Notes: generated by a model from the sequence alone, not told the origin. Numbered from the stretch's first letter, positions 16,531-25,276 are shown. The stretch is DNA of 64,000 nucleotides from Achromobacter spanius (GCF_029637605.1 NZ_CP121261.1:1178001-1242000), one strand, 5' to 3'. Numbers and translations are program-made.

Positions 16531-17529
16531 TCAGGGCTGCGACAGCAGCAGGTTTTCGCGGGTCTGCGGCGGCAGCTCCACCCCCAGCCCGTGGTCGCGT
16601 GCGTGCTCGTACACCACGCGCGCCATCGTCAGGTCAGACAGGCCCATGCCCATGCCCTTGAAGATCGTCAGCCGGGCGTCGTCGGGCCGTGATTCGCCGG
16701 CCGCCAGCAATTGGCCTAGCACTGACACGCCCTGCCACGGCGTGGCGTCGGATCCGTATTGCTCGCGCAGTTCGCGCGAGCCCTTGCGGGCGTTTTCCAG
16801 GTCATCCACCACCACGCGGTCGGCCAGGCTGAACACGTCCTGCGCGAACTCGGCCTTGGCGGGCAGGATGGCGCCCACGGCGTTCAGGTGCCGGCAGTCG
16901 GCCAGCATGGCCGCGTCCACGAAGGGTTCGACCGCGCGCGTGATCAGCGTGACGATCTCGGCGTCGGCAAGCGCGTGTTCCAGACAGGGGGATGCCTGGA
17001 TATCGAAGTCATACTTGCCCGCCACGCTGGCCACGAATGCCTGGCGCTTTTCCGGCGTGGGGCTGTAGACGCGCACCTGGCGCAAGGGGCGCACCGCCGC
17101 CAGCGCCGCCAGTTGCGTGACGGCTTGCGGGCCCGTGCCGATCAACGCGGCGCGGGTGGCATCGGCGGGCGCCAAAGTGCGCGTTGCCACGCCGCTGATC
17201 GCCGCCGTGCGCAACATGCCCAGCGCGCGCGCTTCGATAATGGCGCGCAGCGTGCCCGTGGCCGCATCAAACAGGCTGAACAGCGACCCGCCGCCCGCCT
17301 TGGTGTGGACCCAGGTCTTGAAACCGGCGTAACCCGCTGGCCCCGTCTGCACGGAACCCAATGCATGCATTGAGCTGCCGTCGCCCCAGGTGGCCAGCGT
17401 CTTGGGCAGGTTGCGCGCTTCTTCGCGCGCCTGCGCCACCAGCATGTCTTGCAGCGCATCGATGGCGCGATGGATGTTCAGCACCGAGACCACGTCCCGT
17501 TCCGTCAGATACCGCAGCGCATCAGCCAT
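16531..17529 (-). CDS. Ornithine cyclodeaminase/mu-crystallin family protein
   Basis: A 332-residue Rossmann-fold protein. The nucleotide-binding loop is AALIGTGPQAVTQL (about residues 131-144) and the family motif HALGSVQTGPAGYAGFKTW is near 55-75. Members are ornithine or lysine cyclodeaminases, ketimine reductases or amino-acid/opine dehydrogenases. In an aromatic operon it suggests an imine or amine chemistry step. It overlaps the upstream FAH gene by 8 bp, so it is an integral part of the operon. Confidence 0.85.
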   Translation of the reverse strand: MADALRYLTERDVVSVLNIHRAIDALQDMLVAQAREEARNLPKTLATWGDGSSMHALGSVQTGPAGYAGFKTWVHTKAGGGSLFSLFDAATGTLRAIIEARALGMLRTAAISGVATRTLAPADATRAALIGTGPQAVTQLAALAAVRPLRQVRVYSPTPEKRQAFVASVAGKYDFDIQASPCLEHALADAEIVTLITRAVEPFVDAAMLADCRHLNAVGAILPAKAEFAQDVFSLADRVVVDDLENARKGSRELREQYGSDATPWQGVSVLGQLLAAGESRPDDARLTIFKGMGMGLSDLTMARVVYEHARDHGLGVELPPQTRENLLLSQP

Positions 17530-18415
17530 GCGCGTCTCCTTGTTGGGCGGGTTCGTCCGCCACCGTATTGACCAGCGTGCCGATGCCGGGGATGTCCACT
17601 TCCAGCGTGTCGCCCGCCACCATGAAGCGCGGCGGCTTGCGGCTGGAGCCCACGCCTTCGGGGGTGCCGGTGGCGATGATGTCGCCCGGCGCCAGCGGAG
17701 TGAACGCGCTGATGTAGGCAATGAGTTCGGGAATGGGAAAGATCAGGTCGGACACCTGGCCGTGCTGCATCAGCTCGCCGTTCAGGCGCGACATGACTTC
17801 CAGGCGGGACGGGTCGCCCACTTCGTCGGCGGTCACCAGCCACGGGCCGATCGCGCCGCTGCGCTCGAAGTTCTTGCCGGGCGTGACCTGCGCGTTGTGC
17901 TTTTGAAAGTCGCGCACCGAGTTCTCGGCCATACAGGTGTAGCCCGCCACGTGCGACAGCGCGTCTTGCGCCGCAATGTGGCGCCCGCCCCGGCCGATCA
18001 CCACCGCCAGTTCGCCTTCGTAGTCAAAGCGGTCCGAGGCGCGCGGTTTCCACACGGGTTCGCGATGGCCCACGACGCTATCGGCAAAGCGGACAAACAT
18101 GGACGGGTGCGCCGGCAGGTCGCGGCCAGCCTCGGCGCGGCCGGCTTCGGCGCGGCCAGCCTCGGCCACGTGCCGCCCATAGTTCAAGCCCACGCACAGG
18201 ATCTTGCCCGGCGCGGGCACGGGGGGCAGCCATTGCAGGCCGGCCAAGGGCCTACAGGGCATGCCGTCGGCCTGGGCCGCGCCGGCAATCTCGTCCACGC
18301 CCGCTTCCAAGCCGGCGATGACGTCGGGCCAAACGTGAGTCAACACCACGACGTCGGTGTCTTGGACGACGCCCCAGGCGTTGCGCCCGGCGTCCAAGAA
18401 GCTGATGAGCTTCAT
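17522..18415 (-). CDS. Fumarylacetoacetate hydrolase (FAH) family enzyme
   Basis: A 297-residue FAH-fold enzyme. Catalytic motifs: CVGLNYGRHVAE, metal-binding Glu-x-Glu region FDYEGELAVVIG, GYTCMAENSVRDFQKH and the C-terminal GDIIATGTPEGVGSSRKPP. Candidates are fumarylpyruvate hydrolase (NagK role) or a HpaG-type decarboxylase/isomerase. First gene of the catabolic operon, with AGGAGACAGGA before the ATG. A lid loop after residue 83 carries three AEAGR units, coded by 15-bp tandem repeats, absent from family members I know. Confidence 0.88.
   Translation of the reverse strand: MKLISFLDAGRNAWGVVQDTDVVVLTHVWPDVIAGLEAGVDEIAGAAQADGMPCRPLAGLQWLPPVPAPGKILCVGLNYGRHVAEAGRAEAGRAEAGRDLPAHPSMFVRFADSVVGHREPVWKPRASDRFDYEGELAVVIGRGGRHIAAQDALSHVAGYTCMAENSVRDFQKHNAQVTPGKNFERSGAIGPWLVTADEVGDPSRLEVMSRLNGELMQHGQVSDLIFPIPELIAYISAFTPLAPGDIIATGTPEGVGSSRKPPRFMVAGDTLEVDIPGIGTLVNTVADEPAQQGDAHG
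18123..18167. repeat. 15-bp coding tandem repeat in the FAH gene
   Basis: Three consecutive units CGGCCAGCCTCGGCG, CGGCCGGCTTCGGCG and CGGCCAGCCTCGGCC add three AEAGR pentapeptides in a loop next to the active-site entrance of the FAH-family protein. Confidence 0.85.
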
Positions 18416-18463
18416 TCCTGTCTCCTGTGCATGCGGCCATAAAGCATGCAGCCAACTATTCCG

Positions 18464-18578
18464 TTGCATGCATTCGGGCGCTTATTTGCCACCCGACCGC
18501 TGTTTTTCCGAATTATTGCATGCAATTTTGATGAATCGCAATACCAGCACCATTTTTTATTGACCGATTGCATGCAAT
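18464..18578. promoter_or_regulatory. Three in-phase GCATGC palindromes (GntR operators)
   Basis: TTGCATGCAT starts at 18464, and ATTGCATGCAAT palindromes are centred with TTGCATGCAA at 18516 and 18568. The spacing is exactly 52 bp both times, five helical turns. Two shorter GCATGC copies lie at 18429 and 18444, next to the FAH start. The array fills the divergent gap between the catabolic operon and the GntR gene. FCD-type GntR dimers bind short palindromes, so this is very likely the autoregulatory operator. A TTGACC at 18560-18565 could be a -35 element for the regulator. Confidence 0.8.
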
Positions 18579-18631
18579 TTTCTAGGTACACTGGGAACCC
18601 CTTTCAGACACGTTTCAGTCGACGCCTCGCT

Positions 18632-19363
18632 ATGGCCGCACAGATCGATAAAGTGATTTCCGAACTTCGGGACATGGTGCTTTCGGGCGCTTTGCAACCC
18701 GGTGAACGGGTCGTGGAACTTCAGTTTTCGGCCCGCCTGGGCGTATCGCGCACGCCGCTGCGCATTGCGCTGACCGAACTGGAAAAAGAAGGCCTGCTGG
18801 AACGCCTGCCGTCACGTGGATTCCGCGTGCGCGCATTCACCGTGGATGAAATTGGTGATGCGGTGGATGTGCGCGGCGTGCTGGAAGGCATGGCGGCGCG
18901 GCTGCTGGCTGAACGCGGCGCCTCGCCCGAGGTGCTGGAACAACTGTCCCAAGCGGTGGAAGAAGGACGCACGCTGCTGGCGCCCGCGCGCCGCGATCCC
19001 AACACCACGGTGGACGCCCGCGCCTGGGGCCAGATCAACCGCCGCTTTCACGAAATCCTGTGCGAAGCCGCCGGCAACCGCGCCCTGCTATCCGCGCTGG
19101 AACACAACAACAAGACGCCGTTGGCGGGCCCGGCGGCGCTGACGCTGCCGTCCACCCCTTCCCTGCTGGAAACGCCTTTTGTGCTGCGGGCGCAGGCCGA
19201 CCACGAAGACCTGTTGCGCGCCATCACCCGGCGCGAAGCGGTGCGCGCTGAAAACCTGATGCGCGAACACGCTTACCGCAGCCGCGAAAACAAGCGGGTG
19301 TTGCTGGAATCGCTGCGGGGCACCCTGTCGGCGCAACCGCTGTTGGCCGACCATAGCGCATAG
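18632..19363 (+). CDS. GntR-family regulator (FCD subgroup)
   Basis: A 243-residue regulator. The N-terminal winged helix includes LQPGERVVELQFSARLGVSRTPLRIALTELEKEGLLERLPSRGFRV, followed by an all-helical FCD effector domain with the metal-binding-type Asp/His positions (DVRGVLEGMAARLL, NRRFHEIL, ADHEDLLRAI, MREHAYRS). Start at ATG 18632 is preferred over ATG 18572, because the latter lies inside an operator palindrome. It is divergent from the aromatic operon, which it most likely represses until a pathway intermediate binds. Confidence 0.9.
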   Translation: MAAQIDKVISELRDMVLSGALQPGERVVELQFSARLGVSRTPLRIALTELEKEGLLERLPSRGFRVRAFTVDEIGDAVDVRGVLEGMAARLLAERGASPEVLEQLSQAVEEGRTLLAPARRDPNTTVDARAWGQINRRFHEILCEAAGNRALLSALEHNNKTPLAGPAALTLPSTPSLLETPFVLRAQADHEDLLRAITRREAVRAENLMREHAYRSRENKRVLLESLRGTLSAQPLLADHSA

Positions 19364-19464
19364 CGACAGAACGGCCGGGCTTGTCCGAAGCCGCCCGGGC
19401 ACGGCGGTTGCTGCGGCTGCAATAACGCCGCACATGTCCGCGGCACCTTCCCAAGGTTGCCAAG

Positions 19465-20004
19465 ATGCCGGACCTAGCTGAAATTTTTTCGTTCCAGGCC
19501 GGGTTTGCCGAGATGTTCATACGCGGCACCACGATGTACTGGGTGCTGTACGCGCTACTGCGCCTGGCGGGCAGGCGCGACCTGGGGTCACTGGGAGTCG
19601 CCGACCTGTTGGTGCTGGTATTGGTGGCCGACGCAGGCGGCAATGCCATGTCGGGTGACTCGTATTCGCTGGGCGACGGCGTCATCGTGGTCACGACGAT
19701 CGTGGGCTGGAGCTTCCTGCTGGACCGCCTGACGTATCGCTTCCCGGCGCTACGGCGGTTTTTGGAGCCCCAACGCATCTGCCTGGTTCGAGACGGACGC
19801 ATCATCGTGTCCGGTCTGAAAAGTGAACACATCAGCCGTGGCGAATTGATGGAACAGTTGCGGCTCAAGGGCGTGGGAAACCTGGCCAAGGTGAAACGCG
19901 CTTACCTGGAATCCACGGGTGAATTCAGCATCATCAGCGCCGACGAAGATATCCCGCCGGCCCATTCCACGTTGGAAGAAAAGCAGGACCACGACCCCTG
20001 CTGA
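19465..20004 (+). CDS. YetF/DUF421-like membrane protein
   Basis: A 179-residue protein with two to three N-terminal membrane spans (WVLYALLRLAG, LLVLVLVADAGGNAM, GVIVVTTIVGWSFLLDRL) and a C-terminal YetF domain with LVRDGRIIVSGLKSEHISRGELMEQLRLKGV. The family is of unknown function and is shorter than B. subtilis YetF because it lacks the duplicated C-terminal strand. It stands alone, 100 bp after the GntR gene and before a DUF4142 gene. Confidence 0.82.
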   Translation: MPDLAEIFSFQAGFAEMFIRGTTMYWVLYALLRLAGRRDLGSLGVADLLVLVLVADAGGNAMSGDSYSLGDGVIVVTTIVGWSFLLDRLTYRFPALRRFLEPQRICLVRDGRIIVSGLKSEHISRGELMEQLRLKGVGNLAKVKRAYLESTGEFSIISADEDIPPAHSTLEEKQDHDPC

Positions 20005-20110
20005 GCCGGGGTGTGCACGTTTGGCAGGAACGCGGATTGCTGGGGTACGGGTGGATCAACGCTATCCACGTGTTATCAACGGCGCACCGCGCCACCCTTG
20101 GGAGACGTAC

Positions 20111-20734
20111 ATGAAAACTCGCACCCTGACTGCCGCCCTGCTTTCGGTGTCCGTGCTTGGCGCCGGCAATTTCGCCGTGGCGCAACAAACTGCCCCGACC
20201 ACACCTTCTACGGGCGCGCCCGCTTCGCCCACGACGCCCGCCACGACCGGCGCGCCCGCCGCCCCGATGGCGGCCGAGTCCAAGCTGGACAGCAATGACC
20301 GCGACTTCATTGAAAATGCCGCGCAGTCCGGGCATATGGAAGTCGAAGGCAGCAAGATGGCACTCGAGAAATCCCAGAACCCTGAAGTGAAAAAGTTTGC
20401 GCAACAGATGATTGACGACCATGGCAAGGCGGGACAGAAATTGGCCGCCCTGGCCAAGAGCAAGGGCGTGGACGTTCCCACCGATCCGTCCTTGATGCAG
20501 CAAGCAAAGTTGAAGACGCTGGGTCTGCGCGATGAAGGGTTTGACGAGGCCTATGCCGAAGGGGTGGGCGTGTCGGCCCACGAAGATGCCGTGAAGATGT
20601 TTGAACAAGCCTCGAACGAGGTCAAGGACCCCGAGTTGAAGCAGTTCGCCACGGAAACCTTGCCCACGCTGCGGCAGCACTTGGAAATGGCGAAGACGCT
20701 GGAACAAAGCGTGAAGAACGCCAAGCCGAAGTAA
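20111..20734 (+). CDS. DUF4142 exported protein
   Basis: A 207-residue secreted protein. The signal peptide ends near AVAQQ (residue about 25), followed by a Thr/Pro/Ala-rich linker (TPSTGAPASPTTPATTG) and a helical DUF4142/ferritin-like domain (SNDRDFIENAAQSGHMEVEGSKMAL, VKKFAQQMIDDHGKAGQKLAALA). Members are periplasmic or outer-membrane associated and often linked to stress tolerance, without a defined activity. GGAGACGTAC precedes the ATG. Confidence 0.85.
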   Translation: MKTRTLTAALLSVSVLGAGNFAVAQQTAPTTPSTGAPASPTTPATTGAPAAPMAAESKLDSNDRDFIENAAQSGHMEVEGSKMALEKSQNPEVKKFAQQMIDDHGKAGQKLAALAKSKGVDVPTDPSLMQQAKLKTLGLRDEGFDEAYAEGVGVSAHEDAVKMFEQASNEVKDPELKQFATETLPTLRQHLEMAKTLEQSVKNAKPK

Positions 20735-20769
20735 GTTTTTGGCGGCAAGCGAAGGCTGGCCGGCCTGCA

Positions 20770-21180
20770 CTAGCCGCAGGCCGCCACCAGAAAGACCGGC
20801 ACGGTCTGCCAGATGACCGCCAAGGCCGACAGCAAGCACAGCGCAGCGGTCAGCCAGACGTGGAAGCCGTCCAGGCCCCGCGCTCTGACCCTCCTGGCTT
20901 GCCGCGCGGCGATAAGGGCCATGGCAGCCAAGGCCAGCGCCGTGCCGGCAAGTATCAACCACGACGACAGCGGCAGGCCCAATGCGGACATCGCCAACGC
21001 AGAGCGCGGCCGCGCGCAGCCCAGGGCATTGACGATGTAGATCGCCAGGAAGTGCGTCATCCAGATCGTCGGGCCGGCGATGAGAAACAAGAGATCGGTG
21101 CCGAATGCCGTCTTCTTCGTCTTCGTGGTGTTTCCGGCGTCCCCGGTGTTTGTGGCTTCGACCGCTTTCAGGTTTTTCAT
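20770..21180 (-). CDS. Small membrane protein of the caa3 oxidase operon
   Basis: A 136-residue protein with about three predicted spans (DLLFLIAGPTIWMTHFLAIYIVNALG, SWLILAGTALALAAMALIAARQA, VWLTAALCLLSALAVIWQTVPVFLVAACG) and a short Lys/Thr-rich N-terminus. It starts 4 bp after the fused oxidase gene, so it is co-transcribed. It resembles small accessory proteins found at the end of cytochrome oxidase operons; possible roles are subunit IV or assembly. No specific family is recognised. Confidence 0.7.
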   Translation of the reverse strand: MKNLKAVEATNTGDAGNTTKTKKTAFGTDLLFLIAGPTIWMTHFLAIYIVNALGCARPRSALAMSALGLPLSSWLILAGTALALAAMALIAARQARRVRARGLDGFHVWLTAALCLLSALAVIWQTVPVFLVAACG

Positions 21181-21184
21181 GGCG

Positions 21185-23767
21185 CTACCCCGTCATCCGG
21201 GGAAAGGCGTGTACCAACCCCAAGCCCACCAAACCCTGCGCAACGGTGTAATGCCACATCATCATGGTGGTGTCGTAGCAGGCGCGCCGGGTGGTAGACA
21301 GCCTGCCCGCCACCGAGCGCGCCACGGTGAACACACCCATGGTGCCGGCGATCAGCGCAAAGCAGCCCTGCAAGCCGGCGATGGCGTAAACCGCCGCCGT
21401 ATAGGCCGACGCTTGCGGCCGTAAGCCCTGGGTCCAGTGCCCGTGCAGTTGCACCGCGGACGCCGCCATCAACAGCGCCACGCCAAGCAAGATGCCGACC
21501 CGAACACGGCCCTGCTGCCCGTGGCGCAACCAGTTTCCGCAGCACGCAATCAGCACACTGGCTCCCAGCAACAGACCGGCCGACAGCGCGGCGCCACCGG
21601 GCGCGGCAAGGTCGGCCGCGCTTGGCCAGACCTCGGGCGACGTCGTCCACAAGAACAGATACGCGAAGCACAGCGAACCGAAAATGCTGGTGCAGACGAT
21701 CACCAGCAGCACCATGGCCCAGGCGTAATGGGAGGCCATGCCCGAGCACGCCATGGGCAGCCGCAACCCTGCCCCGATGTCGACAGGCGGATGGTCCGGC
21801 CCGGTGTCCGCGTCCCATAGCCACCGCCACATCGACACCACGGCCAGCACCCCGCAAGCGCCCGCCAGCGCATGCATCTTGAAGGTCAGCAACAGGAAAA
21901 ACCCCGCGGTGCCCAAGGCCGCCAAGAGCGGCGACCAACCCGGCCCGGGTAGCGGCAACACGTAGTCGGGCTGCGCTTGCGTGGCGCTGGTCACCAGCGT
22001 GGAGCGCTGCCCCGCCGGGGCGTACGGCAGGTAGTAGCGGCCCTCGGCCACATCGCGCGCCAGCCCGGCTTGGTCCCACAAGGGTTCGCGCGAGCTCACA
22101 AAGGGAATGCTGCGCAAGCCGTAGCGGCCGTTGGGCAGCCATTCCAGCGTGCCCGCGTTCCAGACGTTACCGACACCCTGGCCGCTACCCGGCCGGAAAT
22201 TGCGCGCCAGGTCCCACAGAAACACCAGCACTCCCGCCGCGATCAGGTAGGAACCCACCGTGGACACCATGTTCAACAGCCCCCAGCCCTGGCTTTCGGC
22301 ATAGGTGTAGACGCGTCGGGGCATGCCGGCCAGACCGGTGAAATGCATGGGAAAGAACGTCACGTTAAAGCCCACGAACATCAGCCAGAACGCCCAGCGC
22401 CCCAGCCGTTCGGACAAGGCGCGCTTGCTGATCAGGGGCGTCCAGTAATAAAACGCCGCGAACAGCGGAAACACCATGCCGCCGAACAGCACGTAGTGCA
22501 GGTGGGCCACGATGAAGTACGTGTCGTGCGCCTGCAAGTCGAACGGAATGACAGCCACCATCACGCCGGTCAGCCCGCCCAGCACAAAGATGAAGAAGAA
22601 GCCAAGAATGAACAGCATGGGCGACTTCAAGGGGCGCAGGCGCACGGCCGCCGCGATGGTGGCGATCCACGCGAACACCTGGATGGCGGTGGGCACCGAC
22701 ACCGCCATGCTGGCCGCCGACGCGAAGCTTAGCGACAACGCCGGGATGCCGGTGGCGAACATGTGATGCACCCACAGCCCAAAGCTCAGGAACGCGGTGC
22801 CCACCACCGCCATTACCACCAGGCGGTAACCCACCAGCGGCACGCCCGTCATGGCCGGAATGATCATGGACACCATGCCGGCCGCCGGCAGGAAGATGAT
22901 GTAGACCTCGGGGTGGCCGAAGAACCAGAACAGGTGTTGCCACAGCAAGGGGTCGCCGCCGCGCTGGGTGATGAAGAACGGCATGTCGAAAGCGCGCTCC
23001 AGTTCCAGCAAGGCGGTGGCGACGATGACGGCGGGAAACGCGATGATGACCATGCCGCAGAACACCAGCATCACCCAGGCGAAGATCGGCATCTTGTCCA
23101 ACGTCATGCCGGGCGCGCGGGTGCGCAGGATGCCCACCGCAAGCTCGATGGCGCCGGCAATGGCCGAGATTTCGATGAAGCCGATGCCCAGCAGCCACAG
23201 GTCGGCATTCATGGCGGGCGAGAACTGCGAGCTGGTCAGGGGCGGATACATGAACCAGCCGCCGTCGGGCGCGAGCCCCACGAAGATGCTGCAAAAGAAC
23301 ACCAGCCCGCCTACCGCATAGGCCCAATACGCATAGGCCGACAGACGGGGAAACGGCAGGTCGCGCGCGCCCAGCATGTTGGGCAGCAGCAGCACGGCCA
23401 CGGCTTCCACGGCTGGCACGGCGAACAGAAACATCATCACCGTGCCGTGCATGGTGAATAACTGGTTGTAGAGCGCGTGGCCGATCAAGTGGCTGTCGGG
23501 CGCGGCCAACTGCGTGCGCATCAGCAGCGCCAGCACGCCGGCCAGCAGAAAGAACAGAAAGGCCGTGGCGATGTAAAGCAGCCCGATGGACGTGTTGTTG
23601 ACCACCGTAAGCGACCGCCAGCCGGTTGGCGCGCGCCACACCCGTAGCAGCTCGTCGAATTCCCCGTCCGGACGCGGTGCCGGGTTGGGCAGCTTGGGCG
23701 ACAGCAACGCGGCCTGTTGCGGCAAGGCTGGCGTGGCGGTGGCGAGGTGCGGGGCGTCGTCGCTCAC
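21185..23767 (-). CDS. ctaD: caa3-type cytochrome c oxidase, fused subunits I and III
   Basis: An 860-residue haem-copper oxidase: subunit I in about 40-560, subunit III in about 600-860. Haem and CuB ligands are intact: His107 (TMHGT), His285/Tyr289 in GHPEVY, His334-His335 (VHHMF), and His422/His424 (AHLHY). Asp136 (GARD) of the D-channel and Glu287 are present. In contrast, the K-channel Lys of VPTGIK is Gln363 (VPTAIQ), and D-channel Asn positions are Val125 and Ser143. It reduces oxygen at the inner membrane. GTG start at 23767 overlaps the subunit II stop (GTGA). Confidence 0.92.
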   Translation of the reverse strand: MSDDAPHLATATPALPQQAALLSPKLPNPAPRPDGEFDELLRVWRAPTGWRSLTVVNNTSIGLLYIATAFLFFLLAGVLALLMRTQLAAPDSHLIGHALYNQLFTMHGTVMMFLFAVPAVEAVAVLLLPNMLGARDLPFPRLSAYAYWAYAVGGLVFFCSIFVGLAPDGGWFMYPPLTSSQFSPAMNADLWLLGIGFIEISAIAGAIELAVGILRTRAPGMTLDKMPIFAWVMLVFCGMVIIAFPAVIVATALLELERAFDMPFFITQRGGDPLLWQHLFWFFGHPEVYIIFLPAAGMVSMIIPAMTGVPLVGYRLVVMAVVGTAFLSFGLWVHHMFATGIPALSLSFASAASMAVSVPTAIQVFAWIATIAAAVRLRPLKSPMLFILGFFFIFVLGGLTGVMVAVIPFDLQAHDTYFIVAHLHYVLFGGMVFPLFAAFYYWTPLISKRALSERLGRWAFWLMFVGFNVTFFPMHFTGLAGMPRRVYTYAESQGWGLLNMVSTVGSYLIAAGVLVFLWDLARNFRPGSGQGVGNVWNAGTLEWLPNGRYGLRSIPFVSSREPLWDQAGLARDVAEGRYYLPYAPAGQRSTLVTSATQAQPDYVLPLPGPGWSPLLAALGTAGFFLLLTFKMHALAGACGVLAVVSMWRWLWDADTGPDHPPVDIGAGLRLPMACSGMASHYAWAMVLLVIVCTSIFGSLCFAYLFLWTTSPEVWPSAADLAAPGGAALSAGLLLGASVLIACCGNWLRHGQQGRVRVGILLGVALLMAASAVQLHGHWTQGLRPQASAYTAAVYAIAGLQGCFALIAGTMGVFTVARSVAGRLSTTRRACYDTTMMMWHYTVAQGLVGLGLVHAFPRMTG

Positions 23768-24768
23768 TTCAGGCTTTCCAAATAATGGGCCACGGCGCGT
23801 AGATCCTCGCCCGGCAGTTGGTCAAAGGATGGCATGGGGTTGCCGGGCTTGATGTGCTGGCTGCCGGCGATCCAGCCGGCCAGCGCACCGACATTGTTGG
23901 GCAGCACGCCCGCCGCCAATGACAAGCGGCTGCCTACGTGCGTCAGGTCTGGTCCCAGCGTGCCGGCCGCCGACGTACCCCGCACCGTGTGACATTGGGC
24001 GCAAGCCTGTTGGAACAGACGCTCGCCCTGGCGCAGCGTGGGGCCGGCGGCGGGCGCGGCCGGCTGCGCTTGCGCGGTCAGCCAGGCCTGGAATGCGTCG
24101 GGCGCCATGGCCTGCACATCGAATTTCATGTTGGCGTGTTGCGCGCCGCAGTATTCCGCGCACTGGCCGGTGTACCTGCCCGCCCCCAACGCGCGCACGC
24201 GCAGGCGGTTGACGTGGCCGGGAATCATGTCCAGCTTGCCGCCCAGTTCGGGTATCCAGAAACTGTGGATGACGTTGTCGGACTTCAGCACGAATTCCAC
24301 CCATTCCCCGGCGGGTATGCGGATGTCGTTGGCGGTTTCGAACACCGGCTTGCCCGCTGCATCCAGGTAGCGCACCCGCCACCACCACAGTTCGCCCGTG
24401 ACCTCGATACGGACAGCGACCGTCGCCCCCGCGCGCGCCATGGACGACGCCTCGCTCAATACGTACACCAGCAACGCGGTCAGGGCCACCACGGGAAAGG
24501 CGATGCCCGCGCCCACGATCAGCGACGGACCCGACAAGCGCCGCCGCCACGCAACGGGGCCGAACAGGGCCACGGCGATCAGCGCGGCCACGGTCAGGAA
24601 AATCGCCGTACCGCCGATGTAGAGCACGTTGCTGATGTTGGCCACATCGCTCGCGCCCTCGCCTGCTGGCGGCGCGGGCAAGAGCGTAGGCGCACGCGCG
24701 TCGGCCGGAGCCGGCAGCGCGGCGGCAAGCACGTAGGTAGGAATGGCGGCCATGTCGGCCGTCAGCAT
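23764..24768 (-). CDS. ctaC: Cytochrome c oxidase subunit II with C-terminal cytochrome c domain
   Basis: A subunit II of about 334 residues with two membrane spans, then the cupredoxin domain. CuA ligands are His in VIHSFWIP and CAEYCGAQHANM (Cys-x3-Cys-x3-His-x2-Met). A C-terminal class I cytochrome c domain with CAQCH follows, ending in PGNPMPSF (axial Met). This identifies the caa3 type. Start is uncertain: ATG 24768 follows TTTCAGGCACGACAC, ATG 24753 is an alternative. The gene is divergent from a cytochrome c lipoprotein gene across 85 bp, and both probably feed the same oxidase. Confidence 0.9.
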   Translation of the reverse strand: MLTADMAAIPTYVLAAALPAPADARAPTLLPAPPAGEGASDVANISNVLYIGGTAIFLTVAALIAVALFGPVAWRRRLSGPSLIVGAGIAFPVVALTALLVYVLSEASSMARAGATVAVRIEVTGELWWWRVRYLDAAGKPVFETANDIRIPAGEWVEFVLKSDNVIHSFWIPELGGKLDMIPGHVNRLRVRALGAGRYTGQCAEYCGAQHANMKFDVQAMAPDAFQAWLTAQAQPAAPAAGPTLRQGERLFQQACAQCHTVRGTSAAGTLGPDLTHVGSRLSLAAGVLPNNVGALAGWIAGSQHIKPGNPMPSFDQLPGEDLRAVAHYLESLK

Positions 24769-24853
24769 GTGTCGTGCCTGAAAGGCGGCGTGCCGGGCGC
24801 GCGCCGCAAGGAACAAGACTTGCTGATTACGGCCGGTCTGGAGGTGAAACCCC

Positions 24854-25276
24854 GTGCGTATCGCTGCCCGCCCTGCTTTCGTGCTGCTTGGCGCCGCCAC
24901 GCTGTCATTGCTGGCCGCCTGTGGCGACGAGCGGCCGGCGCTCACGCCGAACCTGACGGCCGCCGCCCTGCCCGAGCGGGCCGACGCCATGCGGGGCAGG
25001 CAGTGGATATCGGAATATGGCTGCCTGGCCTGCCACGCCGTGCCCTCGGTGCGGGGGCCGGCCGCGTCCGTCGGGCCGCCCTTGGGGAACGTGGGTCGGC
25101 AAGCCTATCTAACTGGCCTGCTGCCCAACACCCCCGACAATCTGGTCCGCTGGTTGATGGACCCGCCCGCCATCAATCCGCGCACGTCCATGCCCAACGT
25201 GGGCTTGAGCCAAACCGAGGCCGAGGATATCGCGGCTTTCCTGCTGTCCCTGCCCGAGTCGCGGGAGCCATCATGA
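24854..25276 (+). CDS. Cytochrome c lipoprotein
   Basis: A 140-residue monohaem cytochrome c. The lipobox LLAAC places a lipid anchor at Cys23 or so, the haem site is CLACH, and the axial Met is in RTSMPNVGL. Start is GTG 24854 with a near-perfect GGAGGTGA nine bases upstream. The C-terminal part (LPNTPDNLVRWLMDPPAINP) is closely related to that of the next gene. As it is divergent from ctaC, it is probably an electron donor to the caa3 oxidase on the outer face of the membrane. Confidence 0.88.
   Translation: MRIAARPAFVLLGAATLSLLAACGDERPALTPNLTAAALPERADAMRGRQWISEYGCLACHAVPSVRGPAASVGPPLGNVGRQAYLTGLLPNTPDNLVRWLMDPPAINPRTSMPNVGLSQTEAEDIAAFLLSLPESREPS

Noticed and set aside
18572..18631. Upstream ATG of the GntR regulator
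   Set aside because: It lies inside the third operator palindrome and near the probable -35/-10 region, so it is likely upstream of or at the transcript start.
23938..25272. N-terminal extension of the dihaem cytochrome frame
   Set aside because: The frame is open upstream by chance, opposite ctaC and through the lipoprotein gene; the ATGA-coupled start at 25273 with a membrane anchor is far better.
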